Origin: Streptomyces sp. SID10853
Lineage (GTDB): Bacteria; Actinomycetota; Actinomycetes; Streptomycetales; Streptomycetaceae
Direction: 5' to 3'
NCBI RefSeq assembly: GCF_010548145.1
Contig: NZ_JAAGLN010000002.1
Location: 62,001-126,000 of the forward strand
DNA length: 64,000 bases
Position 1 is the stretch's first letter; the number at the start of each line of letters is the position of its first letter. Of this stretch, positions 42,085 through 50,754 are shown piece by piece. A model generated the notes under the pieces. The model saw only the letters and a program-made list of their open reading frames with translations. It had not been told where the DNA came from and searched no databases. Made by a program: the position numbers and the translations under genes.

Positions 42085-42208
42085 ATCACTTGGCACCGAA
42101 GCCTGTCGAATGTGCGGGCGATTTCAGCGAGACCTCTTGACACCTGCGGAAACACGCCTGTCAACTGGCAACTGTCAACACCTTGCCGGTCCAGAGGAGG
42201 CGTCATCC

Positions 42209-42856
42209 GTGAGTGAGACACTGCAGCGCGGCCTCGCCGTCCAGGTCGCCGAGGTGCTGCGCGAACGACTGCTCGGCGGCGACCTGCGACCGGGGACCCG
42301 GATCAACGAGGTGGTGCTCGCACGGGAACTCGACATCAGCCGGGGGCCGTTGCGCGAGGCCGTACGGCAACTCGTCAGCGAGGGCCTGCTCGTGCACAGC
42401 CCCAACCGCGGCGCCACGGTCTTCACGGCCGAGCCGGACGACGTGAGAGCCCTGTTCGAGCTCCGCACGGCGCTGGAGACAGCGTCCGCCCGGCTGGCCG
42501 CGGAGCGCCGTGACGAGAAGGATGTCGCCGCGCTGCGCTCGGCCTGCGCCCGGGCGCGGAAGACCATCCAGGGCGGCAGACGCTTCGTGCACCGGCTCGA
42601 CCTGGACTTCCACCGGACCCTGACGGACACCGCGCGAAGTCCGCGCGTCGCGGAACAGTTGTGGCGGGTGCAGCAGCAGATCATCCTGCTGCGCAGCCCG
42701 CTGGACGTCCCGGCGGCCCACACGGCCGACTCCCTGGACGACCACGAGGAGATCGCCGCCGCCGTCGCGGACGGTGACGGCGAGCGGGCCGCGGCGCTCA
42801 TGGATCTCCATCTCGGCCGGGTACGGGCCCACATGACGGGTTCCCCGACCGGCTGA
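42209..42856 (+). CDS. GntR-family (FadR/FCD) regulator
   Basis: A 215-aa regulator with an N-terminal GntR winged helix (LRPGTRINEVVLARELDISR, PLREAVRQLVSEGL) and an all-helical FCD ligand domain in which Asp and His residues (DLDFHRTL, DHEEI) form the usual metal/carboxylate site. GTG 42209 follows AGAGGAGG. It probably senses a carboxylate such as aspartate or a dicarboxylate and controls the divergent asparaginase gene and possibly the NhaC-type transporter downstream. Confidence 0.88.
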   Translation: MSETLQRGLAVQVAEVLRERLLGGDLRPGTRINEVVLARELDISRGPLREAVRQLVSEGLLVHSPNRGATVFTAEPDDVRALFELRTALETASARLAAERRDEKDVAALRSACARARKTIQGGRRFVHRLDLDFHRTLTDTARSPRVAEQLWRVQQQIILLRSPLDVPAAHTADSLDDHEEIAAAVADGDGERAAALMDLHLGRVRAHMTGSPTG

Positions 42857-43383
42857 CCCCCGATCCCGCCACCCCGCCTGAGCCAGTGGGGCCGGCTCCA
42901 CCGACCGGCTGACCCCGCCGGCTCACTGAACCTGCCGACTCGCTGAACCTGCCGGCCGGCCGACCCCGCCGGATGCCCCTGCCCGACCGGCCGGCGCTCC
43001 TCCGGCCGGCCTCACCGGCTCCGTTCGACCCCGCCCGACCTGCCAACTCCCCCGCCCGACCTGCCAACTCCCCCGGCCGGCCAACATCCCTGGCCCGCCA
43101 ACCCCCTTGACTTGACCGGCGGCCAACACCCCTGGCCTGCCAGCTCCCCGGTCGGCCAACTCCCCGGTCAGCCCGACCGGTTGCCCTGCCCCACCGGTTC
43201 CGGCCCCGTGTCGTGCGTACGTACATGCACCCGTACACGCGTACCTGCGCGCGTACGCACCTCCGGACCCGCAACGCATGATCCACCGGCCGCCCCCTCC
43301 GGTCCCGCGTACCCGGCGGACGGCCCGCCCCTCCCCCACCCCGCCCGACCGCCCGGCCCCACCGGGCCACTGGAGTACCCGAA
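42857..43383. repeat. Low-complexity region with 10-22-bp tandem repeats
   Basis: About 520 bp of C-rich DNA built from drifting units around CCGGC, CCGACC and CCAACTCCC, including a near-exact duplicated CCGCCCGACCTGCCAACTCC at about 43031-43074, and an alternating CGTAC/TGCG block at 43208-43260. No gene is supported. It forms the leader of the antiporter gene. Confidence 0.65.
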
Positions 43384-44865
43384 ATGACCGACTCCTCCGC
43401 AGCGGCGCCCCCGCGCGAGCGCCGCACCCCCGGACTGCTCGTCGCCGCACTTCCCGTGGTGCTGATGCTGATCGTGATGATCGCGGGCACCGTCTGGCTC
43501 GGCCTCGACCCCGTGGTCCTTCTCGTCACGGCCTGCGCCGTCACCGGCGTCATCGCCCGTTGGCTCGGCGTGACCTGGGACGAGATGCTCATGGGCATCC
43601 GGTCGAAGATCGACGACGCGATGCCGGCGCTGCTGATCCTGATCTCCATCGGCATGCTCATCGGCACCTGGACGCTGAGCGGCACGATCCCCATGATCGT
43701 CGACTGGGGGCTCAAGGCCATCCAGCCGTCGTGGATCGTGGTGCTGTCGTTCCTGATCACCATGATCGTCTCGACGGTGACCGGTACGTCCTGGGGCTCC
43801 GTCGGCACCGTCGGTGTCGCCCTGATCGGCGTGGCCGGCGGACTCGGTGTGTCCCTGCCGATGACGGCGGGCGCCATCATCTCGGGCGCCTACTTCGGCG
43901 ACAAGATGTCCCCGATGTCGGACACCACCAACCTGGCTCCCGCCGTCGCCGGTTCGACCCTCTTCGAGCACATCCGGCACCTCCTCTACACGACGGGCCC
44001 CGCGGCGGTCCTCTCCTGCGTCCTGTACCTCTTCCTGGGCCGCGGCCAGCACGCCGACGGGCTGGCCGCCCGGCGCACCGCGGATCTGCGGGCCGTACTG
44101 GAGCACGGATTCCACTTCAACCTGCTGCTCCTGCTGCCGCCCGCGGTGATCCTCGTGGGCGCGGTCATGAAGAAGCCGCCGCTGCCGACCATCATCGCCT
44201 CGTCGGCGGTCGCGGGGATCCTGGGCGGTGTCCTCCAGGGCTTCTCGCTCCAGCAGATCGGCTCCTCCGCGTCGACCGGCTTCACCGTGTCGATGCTGAG
44301 CGGCCACGGCGGCATCGACCCCCACCACGTGTCCGCCGCGGCCGGCACGCTCCTCAACCGCGGCGGCATGGCATCGATGGCGTCGACCATGCTGATCGGC
44401 CTCGCCGGCTTCGCCTTCGCGGGCATCCTGACCGAGACCGGCTGCCTGGACGTCCTGATGCACCGGCTGCTCACCAAGGTCCGCCGCACGGGCGGGATCA
44501 TCCTCGCCACCGCGCTGACCTCCGTGGGCACCGCGCTCTCCATGGGGGTCTCGTACCTGACGATCATCGTGCCGGGCCAGGCGTTCCGGGACATCTACCC
44601 CGAGCGCGGCCTCGCCCCGAAGAACCTGTCGCGCACCCTGGAGGACTCCGGCACGGTCTTCGTACCCCTGGTGCCGTGGACCGAGGCCGCCACCTACATG
44701 TCCACGACCCTGGGTGTCGCCACCATGGCGTACGCGCCGTACGCGTTCCTCAACTACTTCGGCGTGATCATCGCCGTGATCTGCGGCTACACCGGGATCG
44801 GCATCGCCCGCCAGGAGCCGGTACGCAGGACCACCGGGGAACCCGCACCGGCCGCCGCCGTCTGA
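43384..44865 (+). CDS. NhaC-family Na+/H+ (or malate/lactate) antiporter
   Basis: A 493-aa membrane protein with about 11-12 helices. NhaC features include GISMLIGTW-like ISIGMLIGTWTLSG, VTGTSWGSVGTVGVALIG and GAYFGDKMSPMSDTTNLAPA, the family signature. The family exchanges Na+ for H+, or malate-2H+ for Na+-lactate (MleN). The position after GntR and asparaginase makes a dicarboxylate/aspartate-related exchange attractive, but the sequence does not decide it. The gene follows a 500-bp repeat-rich leader, and the start lacks a strong ribosome-binding site. Confidence 0.88.
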   Translation: MTDSSAAAPPRERRTPGLLVAALPVVLMLIVMIAGTVWLGLDPVVLLVTACAVTGVIARWLGVTWDEMLMGIRSKIDDAMPALLILISIGMLIGTWTLSGTIPMIVDWGLKAIQPSWIVVLSFLITMIVSTVTGTSWGSVGTVGVALIGVAGGLGVSLPMTAGAIISGAYFGDKMSPMSDTTNLAPAVAGSTLFEHIRHLLYTTGPAAVLSCVLYLFLGRGQHADGLAARRTADLRAVLEHGFHFNLLLLLPPAVILVGAVMKKPPLPTIIASSAVAGILGGVLQGFSLQQIGSSASTGFTVSMLSGHGGIDPHHVSAAAGTLLNRGGMASMASTMLIGLAGFAFAGILTETGCLDVLMHRLLTKVRRTGGIILATALTSVGTALSMGVSYLTIIVPGQAFRDIYPERGLAPKNLSRTLEDSGTVFVPLVPWTEAATYMSTTLGVATMAYAPYAFLNYFGVIIAVICGYTGIGIARQEPVRRTTGEPAPAAAV

Positions 44866-44913
44866 GGCGTGTCCCGCCGGGGACGCCGGGGGCTACGGCT
44901 ACGACTACGGCTA

Positions 44914-44941
44914 CGGGCCACGGGCCACGGGCCACGGGCCA
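44914..44941. repeat. Four exact copies of CGGGCCA
   Basis: Tandem 7-bp repeat just after the antiporter stop, preceded by CTACGG-type 6-bp repeats from 44892; between convergent genes. Confidence 0.8.
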
Positions 44942-44980
44942 CGGTTGCAGCCCACGGCCGCACTCCCTCCTTCGCCGCCC

Positions 44981-45862
44981 TCAGGGCTGGATGTTCTCCA
45001 GGTCCGCCAGGAGGCCGGGGTGCTTCGGCTCCCAGCCGAGCGCCTGCCGGGTGTGGGCCCCGGACGAGGGCTGGTCGGTCGCGAAGATCGGGCCCAGAGT
45101 CCCGTACGACTCGGCCGGCACCTGCTCGACCGGCAGGTTCAGCCGCCGGCCGATGACCGCGGCGATGTCACGCACCTGGTCACCCTCGTCGGCCACGGCG
45201 TGCCAGGCGCTGCCGGCCGGCGCCTGCTCCAGGGCGAGCCGGAAGAGCACGGCCGCGTCGAGCGCGTGCACGGCCGGCCAACGCTGGGCGCCGTCGCCGG
45301 GGTAGCCGGACACTCCCGTCGTACGGGCGATGCCGGTCAGCATTCCGGCGAAGCCGCCCGTACCGTCCTTGTGAACCGTGCGCGGCATACGTACGGCCGA
45401 ACTCCGGACTCCGCGCGAGGCCAGGTCCAGGACCGCCGTGACCGTGCGGCTGCGCCCGCCGACCGGCCCGTCGGTCGGCAGCGGGTCGGCCTCGGTGGAG
45501 GCGCGGCCCGGCACAGCGGGAGTGCCGGAGACGGTGACGAACGGGCGGTCAGTGCCGACGAGTGCCTCGCCGAGGGCCGCGAGCGCGGCACTCTCCTCCG
45601 CGACCGCATTCGCCAGGGCTTCGGGGCTGCTGAAGTCGTTGCTGAACGCCAGGTGGATCACCCCGTCGGACTGACCTGCACCGGCGCGCAGGGCGTCCAG
45701 ATCGGCGAGACCTCCCCTGAGCGGCTCCGCTCCTGCCGCCTCGACAGCCTGCGCGGAGGCGTCGGAGCGGGCGAGCGCGAGCACGGAGTGGCCGTTGCCC
45801 AGCAGTTCCGCGACGACGGCGGAGCCGATCAGACCGGTGCCACCGGTGACAAATACACGCAT
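44981..45862 (-). CDS. NAD(P)-dependent SDR/epimerase-like oxidoreductase
   Basis: A 293-aa extended short-chain dehydrogenase. The N-terminal MRVFVTGGTGLIGSAVVAEL is the nucleotide site. A classical YxxxK is not obvious in the middle, so it belongs to the atypical NAD(P)-binding group that includes many stress-induced oxidoreductases. ATG 45862 follows GGGAGAG. It is divergent from the TetR regulator at 46062 with a dyad between them, the usual TetR/target layout. Substrate unknown. Confidence 0.83.
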   Translation of the reverse strand: MRVFVTGGTGLIGSAVVAELLGNGHSVLALARSDASAQAVEAAGAEPLRGGLADLDALRAGAGQSDGVIHLAFSNDFSSPEALANAVAEESAALAALGEALVGTDRPFVTVSGTPAVPGRASTEADPLPTDGPVGGRSRTVTAVLDLASRGVRSSAVRMPRTVHKDGTGGFAGMLTGIARTTGVSGYPGDGAQRWPAVHALDAAVLFRLALEQAPAGSAWHAVADEGDQVRDIAAVIGRRLNLPVEQVPAESYGTLGPIFATDQPSSGAHTRQALGWEPKHPGLLADLENIQP

Positions 45863-45893
45863 AAGACTCTCCCTTGCATGATTGGCCCGTAAG

Positions 45894-45985
45894 CCTTGGG
45901 CCTGTACGCCATGGACCCGTGAGCCACTGACCTGTGAGCCATGGACCTGTGAGTCACGACCCGTAAGGCACAGACCCATGAGTGA
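45894..45985. repeat. Degenerate tandem repeat around GACCTGTGAGCCATG
   Basis: Roughly six drifting units of about 15 bp between the SDR start and the TetR operator. They could shift promoter spacing; no gene overlaps. Confidence 0.6.
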
Positions 45986-45992
45986 TGGGACC

Positions 45993-46025
45993 TTGTCTCA
46001 TCACTCTAGCAAAGTAATGGGACAA
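45993..46025. promoter_or_regulatory. TetR operator candidate between SDR and TetR genes
   Basis: TTGTCTCAT (45993-46001) and ATGGGACAA (46017-46025) form 9-bp inverted arms with one mismatch; the right arm is also part of a second small dyad, GGGAC-AAGA-GTCCC. Confidence 0.65.
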
Positions 46026-46061
46026 GAGTCCCGTGACACGCAATGCACTTACGATGGATCC

Positions 46062-46640
46062 ATGGGCCGATGGGAACCAGGTGCACGCGAACGCCTCGTC
46101 GTGGCTGCCGTCGACCTGTTCACCGAGCAGGGATACGACGCCACCACGGTCACGCAGATCGCCGAGCGCGCCGGAGTCACCAAGAGCACCTTCTTCCGGC
46201 ACTTCCCCGACAAGCGCGAGCTGCTGGTGGCCGGACAGGAGACGCTGAGCCGGCTGCTGTCCGAGGGGATCGCCGAGGCTCCCGCCGACGCCGGCCCGCT
46301 GGATGCGGTCGCCGCCGGTCTGGTGCGCGCGTCGAGCGCGATGGGCCCCATGAACCGCGAGCTCGCCCCGCGTCTGAAGGCGGCCGTCACCGCCAGCGCC
46401 GAACTCCAGGAGCGCGACGCCCTGAAGAGCGTCAGCCTCGCCGCCGCGGTCACCACCGCCCTGGTGGCCCGCGGCGTACCTGAACCGACCGCGGCTCTCG
46501 CGGGCGAGCTGGGCGTCCTCGCCTTCAAACGGGGGTACGCCGAGTGGTCCGACGGCGCACCCGACGCCCAGGACGACCTCGCCGAGTACACGCTGGCAGC
46601 CCTGGACGAACTCCGTACGGCGAGCGCGTCGCTGCACTGA
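46062..46640 (+). CDS. TetR-family repressor of the SDR gene
   Basis: A 192-aa repressor with HTH VTQIAERAGVTKSTFFRHFP at about residues 30-50 and a helical ligand domain. ATG 46062 was preferred because the longer frame runs through the operator. The divergent position and intervening dyad point to control of the SDR at 44981 and itself. Confidence 0.88.
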   Translation: MGRWEPGARERLVVAAVDLFTEQGYDATTVTQIAERAGVTKSTFFRHFPDKRELLVAGQETLSRLLSEGIAEAPADAGPLDAVAAGLVRASSAMGPMNRELAPRLKAAVTASAELQERDALKSVSLAAAVTTALVARGVPEPTAALAGELGVLAFKRGYAEWSDGAPDAQDDLAEYTLAALDELRTASASLH

Positions 46641-46674
46641 CCGGGACCCGCCGCTCCCTTTCCGGGACACCGCC

Positions 46675-46734
46675 TGTTCAGGATGTCGGCCGCGTGTTCA
46701 GGGTGCGGGCCGCCTGTTCAGGATGCCGGCCGCG
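46675..46734. repeat. Three 20-bp repeats running into a stop codon
   Basis: TGTTCAGGATGTCGGCCGCG and two near copies at 46675-46694, 46695-46714 and 46715-46734. The stop codon of the minus-strand dehydrogenase (46718-46720) lies inside the third, so the repeats look like duplications of the gene's 3' end. Confidence 0.8.
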
Positions 46735-47587
46735 GCTTCCTCAGGGCGTCGACGGCTGCGAGATCGTCCTCGCCGTGCCCGGCTGCGACGGTTGCGTCCA
46801 GGCGGTCGCGGACTGCTTGCAGCAACGGGCTGGGGGCGGCCGCCTCAGCGGCCAGGTCCATGTCCTTCAGGGCGAGCCGCACCGCGAATCCGGGCGCGTA
46901 CGACCGGTCCTCCATGGCACCCACCTTCCGCGATTCGTACGGCATGGCGAGCGGGCCCGCCTCCAGGACCCGGCCCAGGGTCGCGTGGTCGACACCGAGC
47001 GCGTCGCACAGCGCGAGGACGTCGCTCGCGGCCACCGTCGCCGCTGTCATCCAGGCGTTGACCGCGAGTTTGACCGCGCTGCCCTCCGCCCCTGTCCCCA
47101 CGTGCTGCACGGACGAGCCGAGGTCGTCGAGCACAGGACGTGCCCGCGCGAGGGCGCCCTCCGGGCCGGCGACGATCCAGACCAGCGTGCCCTGCCGGGC
47201 GGGGTCCGTGCTTCCCGAGACCGGTGCGTCCAGATAGGCAACACCGTGATCGCGAGCCAGACCGGCCAGACTGCCCGCGCTCCGCGGACCCACTGTGCTC
47301 GCCTGCACCCAGACCGCGTCATCGCCGAGCCGGCCGGCGGCATCGGACATGACCGCCGCCACCGCATCGCCGTCACGGAGCACCGTGATGACGACGGACG
47401 CGCCGGAGACCGCGTCGTCCAGGGCCTCCACGGCCGTCACTCCGGCAGCGTGCCGCGCCGCGGCGCGGGCCTTGTCCGATGTGCGGTTCCACAGCCGTAC
47501 CTCATGCCCGGTCTCCCCGAGCCGTGCCGCCATCGCGGCGCCGAGTGCACCGGCTCCGAGGACAGTGACCGTCGTGCTGTGCGACAT
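46718..47587 (-). CDS. NAD(P)-dependent 3-hydroxyisobutyrate dehydrogenase-like protein
   Basis: A 289-aa beta-hydroxyacid dehydrogenase family member. The cofactor site is VTVLGAGALGAAMAARLGE, the substrate motif DAPVSGS (DxPVSGG type) and the catalytic Lys segment GSAVKLAVNAW. Homologues oxidise 3-hydroxyisobutyrate, tartronate semialdehyde or act as imine reductases. ATG 47587 has GAGGGAG upstream. It is convergent with the TetR gene; no pathway partners are adjacent. Confidence 0.87.
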   Translation of the reverse strand: MSHSTTVTVLGAGALGAAMAARLGETGHEVRLWNRTSDKARAAARHAAGVTAVEALDDAVSGASVVITVLRDGDAVAAVMSDAAGRLGDDAVWVQASTVGPRSAGSLAGLARDHGVAYLDAPVSGSTDPARQGTLVWIVAGPEGALARARPVLDDLGSSVQHVGTGAEGSAVKLAVNAWMTAATVAASDVLALCDALGVDHATLGRVLEAGPLAMPYESRKVGAMEDRSYAPGFAVRLALKDMDLAAEAAAPSPLLQAVRDRLDATVAAGHGEDDLAAVDALRKPRPAS

Positions 47588-47971
47588 GGAAGGCTCCCTC
47601 GTCCGTCTCGCCCGCTTCTCGTCCGCTTCTCGTCCCCTCCGGTCCACTCCTCCGGTCCCGCCCCCTGCTCCATGGTCCGCCGGAAGCCCGGATTCTTCCT
47701 GGCCGGGAAACGCGGCGCCCCGGCGATGGGCCGGCTGACCGCGACAGCCCGGCGGAACGGGGCTAGCGTGAAACCGGGACCGAGCCAAGGGCCGGGACCG
47801 AGCCAGGACCAGGGCCAGCGCCAGGACCGGGACCGAGTCCGGGGCCACGGCCGACGGTCATCGGCCATCGGCCATCGGCCATCGGGCATCGGGCATCGCG
47901 GTCATCCATCCCGCGGTCATCGGTCATCGCGGTCATCGCGATCGCCCATGCTCGGCAGGGAGGACGTGGAC
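47588..47971. repeat. Divergent intergenic region with 7-bp and longer tandem repeats
   Basis: About 380 bp without a gene. 47775-47845 consists of GGGACCGAG/CAGGACC-type units, and 47856-47945 of about twelve CGGYCAT-type 7-mers. The array ends about 25 bp before ATG 47972 and so lies in the glucose dehydrogenase leader. Confidence 0.7.
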
Positions 47972-49018
47972 ATGAAGGCCATCACCCTCGTACCCGGCAA
48001 ACCCGACCAGGTGGAGATCCGTGACGTCGGCGAACCGGGCCCGGAGCACGGCGCGTTGCTCGTCGAGGGCCGGCTCCTCGGCATCTGCGGCACGGACCTG
48101 GACATCGCCGACAAGGGTTACGGTGCGCCGCCGCCCGGCGAGGAACGTCTGATCGTCGGGCACGAATCCCTGGGGAAGGTGCTGGAGGCCCCGGAGGGCA
48201 GCGGGTTCGCACCGGGAGACCTGGTCGCCGGCATCGTGCGTCGGCCCGACCCCGTGCCCTGCGGGCCGTGTTCGGTGGGCGAGTGGGACTTCTGCCGCAA
48301 CGGCCTCTACACCGAACGCGGCATCAAGGAGCTGCACGGTTTCGGGTCGCAGCTGTGGCGCAGCGAACCGCAGTACGCGGTGAAGCTCGACCCGGCTCTC
48401 GGCGACCGAGGAGTGCTGCTGGAGCCCCTGTCGGTACTGGCGAAAGCGTGGGAACAGACCGAACACATCCTGAGCCGGTCCTCCTGGAAACCCAGGGTCG
48501 CCCTCATTACCGGCGCCGGGCCGATCGGCCTGTTCGCCGCCATGCTCGGCGCCCAACGCGGCCTGGACGTCCACGTACTCGACCTCGACAGCAGCGGCCC
48601 CAAACCGCAGCTCGTCGCCGACCTCGGCGGGACCTTCCACACCGGCGACGTCCGGGACACCGGTCTCGCACCCGACGTCGTCATCGAGTGCACCGGCGTC
48701 GGCTCACTCGTCCACGCCCTGACGGACGTAGTGGGGCCCGGCGCCGTCATCTGTCTGACCGGTATCTCGTCCGGCGGCCGGAAGGTCACCGTGGACCTGG
48801 ACGCGACCGCCCGGGAGATGGTGCTGAGGAACGGCGTCGTCTTCGGCTCCGTCAACGCCGGCCGCCGCCACTACGAACAGGCCGCGGCCGCTCTCGCCCA
48901 GGCCGACCCGCGCTGGCTGGACCGCCTCATCACCCGCCGGGTCCCGATGAGCGGCTTCGCCGACGCGCTGCACAAGGGCAGCGACGACGTGAAGGTCGTC
49001 GTCGACCTCCGGGCCTGA
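47972..49018 (+). CDS. Zinc-type glucose 1-dehydrogenase-like alcohol dehydrogenase
   Basis: A 348-aa medium-chain dehydrogenase similar to archaeal-type glucose dehydrogenases. N-terminal ICGTDLDI supplies the catalytic-zinc Cys, LIVGHESLGKV the His-Glu pair, and the structural-zinc-like lobe has PDPVPCGPCSVGEWDFCRNG. The Rossmann motif is ITGAGPIGLFAAMLGA and the Glu_dehyd_C half follows. It would oxidise glucose or a related aldose with NAD(P). ATG 47972 follows GGGAGG. Confidence 0.88.
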   Translation: MKAITLVPGKPDQVEIRDVGEPGPEHGALLVEGRLLGICGTDLDIADKGYGAPPPGEERLIVGHESLGKVLEAPEGSGFAPGDLVAGIVRRPDPVPCGPCSVGEWDFCRNGLYTERGIKELHGFGSQLWRSEPQYAVKLDPALGDRGVLLEPLSVLAKAWEQTEHILSRSSWKPRVALITGAGPIGLFAAMLGAQRGLDVHVLDLDSSGPKPQLVADLGGTFHTGDVRDTGLAPDVVIECTGVGSLVHALTDVVGPGAVICLTGISSGGRKVTVDLDATAREMVLRNGVVFGSVNAGRRHYEQAAAALAQADPRWLDRLITRRVPMSGFADALHKGSDDVKVVVDLRA

Positions 49019-49053
49019 GGGCCCGGCACCGGCCGCGCGCACAGCGGCGGACC

Positions 49054-49086
49054 GGCGGCAGACCGGCGGCAGACCGGCGGCAGACC
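49054..49086. repeat. Three exact 11-bp GGCGGCAGACC repeats
   Basis: Tandem copies at 49054, 49065 and 49076 with drifted copies to about 49117, after the glucose dehydrogenase stop. Confidence 0.8.
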
Positions 49087-49124
49087 GGCCACGGACCGGC
49101 GGCAGAGCGGCGGCAGACACAGCG

Positions 49125-49156
49125 GTGCGCCGCGAGCGGGCCCACTCGCGGCGCAC
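49125..49156. terminator. Perfect 12-bp bidirectional hairpin
   Basis: GTGCGCCGCGAG (49125-49136) pairs with 49145-49156 around an 8-nt loop, between the convergent glucose dehydrogenase and lamin-tail genes. Confidence 0.85.
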
Positions 49157-49170
49157 CTGATGTCACCTCA

Positions 49171-49198
49171 GGCGTCAGGCGTCAGGCGTCAGGCATCA
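49171..49198. repeat. 7-bp GGCGTCA repeat containing a stop codon
   Basis: Three exact GGCGTCA copies plus GGCATCA. The stop codon of the minus-strand lamin-tail gene (49196-49198) is the end of the last unit. Confidence 0.85.
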
Positions 49199-49666
49199 GC
49201 CGTGACGGTGCCCCAGACGCTCGACGTCCACGACGCGACCGCGCGCGTTGCGCAGGGTCGCGGTGTCGACGCGGTCCCAGATCGGCGCGCGCCGGTTCTG
49301 GTAGACGTCGCTCCAGGTGTTGCGGCCGTGGCCGGTGTGGACCTTGACCGACTTGTGCGCGCCGAGCCGCAGCGCCTGGAAGCGGTAGGAGTGGTGCTGC
49401 GCGTCGGTCAGCGTCCAGCCGCGCAGCTCCACCGCCCGGCGGGAGTTGTTGGTGACGGTGATCCACTCCGCGTCCACCCGGTTGCCGCGGTGGTGCCCGC
49501 GGCCGTGGCTGTCGACGTGGTGAACGGCGCCCACCACCACGGCCGAGCGCTCAGGGCGCGGGGCGGGGTGGTGGCCGGCGGCCGCCGCCGGGAAGGCGGC
49601 GGCCAGCAGGGCCCCGGAGGCCAGCACAGCTGCGGCGAGACGGGAACCCGAAGACAAAGACGACAT
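49196..49666 (-). CDS. Secreted lamin-tail-domain protein
   Basis: A 156-aa secreted protein with a Sec signal (AAAVLASGALLAAAFPAAAAG) and one lamin-tail (LTD) beta-sandwich from about residue 60 (EWITVTNNSRRAVELRGWTL; VKVHTGHGRNTWSDVYQNR). LTD domains in bacteria are found in extracellular nucleases and wall-associated proteins; alone it is probably a binding module. The His/Arg-rich linker after the signal is unusual. No enzymatic domain is attached. Confidence 0.85.
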   Translation of the reverse strand: MSSLSSGSRLAAAVLASGALLAAAFPAAAAGHHPAPRPERSAVVVGAVHHVDSHGRGHHRGNRVDAEWITVTNNSRRAVELRGWTLTDAQHHSYRFQALRLGAHKSVKVHTGHGRNTWSDVYQNRRAPIWDRVDTATLRNARGRVVDVERLGHRHG

Positions 49667-50055
49667 GGAACCCCCAGATCAGGGCATGCGTGCGCCGGTC
49701 GGCCCACGCATGGTGCAGATGAACTTCCGGCTCTGTGCCGGACAACCACACTCTGAACCGAGCCGGTTCCGATGTCCGGAGAACCTTCGCGACTTTACTG
49801 AAACCGGACAAAACACACACCGTCAGATCATCCGGCGCATACGCCCCCGCGCACACCCCGCCAACAACGCGCCCCCGGCGCAGCCCATATGTGCCCGAAG
49901 TGCCACTGTGCCCGAAGTGCCGCTGCGTGCCGTCACCCCGCGTCCGGTCGCCGTACGGCGGACCAACTCCCCGGTCTCGCCGCGCACACGGTGACCGATC
50001 CGCTACCGTGCGTAATACACGCCCAGCCGGGCCTCAGGACACAAGGGGACCTTGA
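49667..50055. other. Divergent intergenic region
   Basis: About 390 bp with no gene. A direct repeat, GTGCCCGAAGTGCC, occurs twice at about 49890-49921. Otherwise I see only presumed promoters for the lamin-tail and TNT genes. Confidence 0.5.
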
Positions 50056-50748
50056 GTGAACCGTATTCGCACCGTTCTCGCCGCGCTGACCGTCACCGCG
50101 GCGACGGCGGCGGCGCCCGCCGCCGCGAGCACCGCTCCGCAGCAGCACCAGGACCGGACGGCGGCCTCCGGGCCGCAGCACGCCCCCTGCTCGGGAGAGT
50201 TCGACGGCGACGCCAGGCTCGGACCGCAGTGGCTCCCGTCGAAGCACGAGAAGCCGGTCGGCCCGCTGCTCAAGGGCTACCACCGGACCGGGAAGCTGTC
50301 GGCGGGAGACTTCCTGAAGAAGTACTGGGAGGGGCCCGCGGATTCGGGCAGCTGGAAGTACCCGCCGAACGACGGGTTCAAGGAGGTCAACGGGCAGGTG
50401 GACAAGGAGCCCGAGAAGCTGCGCACCGGTGAGCGCCTGGACCGCTTCGGCTCCGAGTACGGCGGCTATCTGGCACCCGCGGGCGACTCGTACGCCAAGC
50501 GCGCGCTGCCCCCGCAGAGCCTCAACACCCGTGATGCGGCGGTGCCCTGCGACTACCACGTCTACCGGGTGGCCAAGCCGTTCTGGGTGTGGCAGGGCGG
50601 TATCGCGCCGTGGTTCGAGCAGCCCGGCAACGGGCAGCAGATCAAGCTCGACCCGGTGTTCCTGAACCCGGGCGAGGGCCAGCGGCTGAACGTCAAGTGG
50701 CTGCTCGACCACCACTACCTCGCCCAGGCCACCCCGGCCGGCGAGTAG
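50056..50748 (+). CDS. Secreted TNT-domain NAD+ glycohydrolase
   Basis: A 230-aa secreted protein: Sec signal (VLAALTVTAATAAAPAAA), about 90 residues of linker with GEFDGDARLGPQWLPS, and a C-terminal TNT domain with the family run GERLDRFGSEYGGYLAPAGD, then YHVYRVAKPFWVWQGGIAPW and the Gln-containing EQPGNGQQI. TNT of M. tuberculosis CpnT hydrolyses NAD+ and kills cells. Here the toxin is short and free-standing rather than fused to a pore or secretion module. GTG start with AAGGGGAC upstream. The small gene 6 bp downstream is a likely immunity partner. Confidence 0.87.
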   Translation: MNRIRTVLAALTVTAATAAAPAAASTAPQQHQDRTAASGPQHAPCSGEFDGDARLGPQWLPSKHEKPVGPLLKGYHRTGKLSAGDFLKKYWEGPADSGSWKYPPNDGFKEVNGQVDKEPEKLRTGERLDRFGSEYGGYLAPAGDSYAKRALPPQSLNTRDAAVPCDYHVYRVAKPFWVWQGGIAPWFEQPGNGQQIKLDPVFLNPGEGQRLNVKWLLDHHYLAQATPAGE

Positions 50749-50754
50749 CGCCCC

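Noticed and set aside
42880..43260. C-rich repeats considered as a CRISPR array or repeat protein
   Set aside because: No conserved repeat-spacer alternation and no consistent frame.
47849..47945. CGGYCAT repeats considered as a CRISPR array
   Set aside because: Units are contiguous 7-mers without spacers; a simple tandem repeat.
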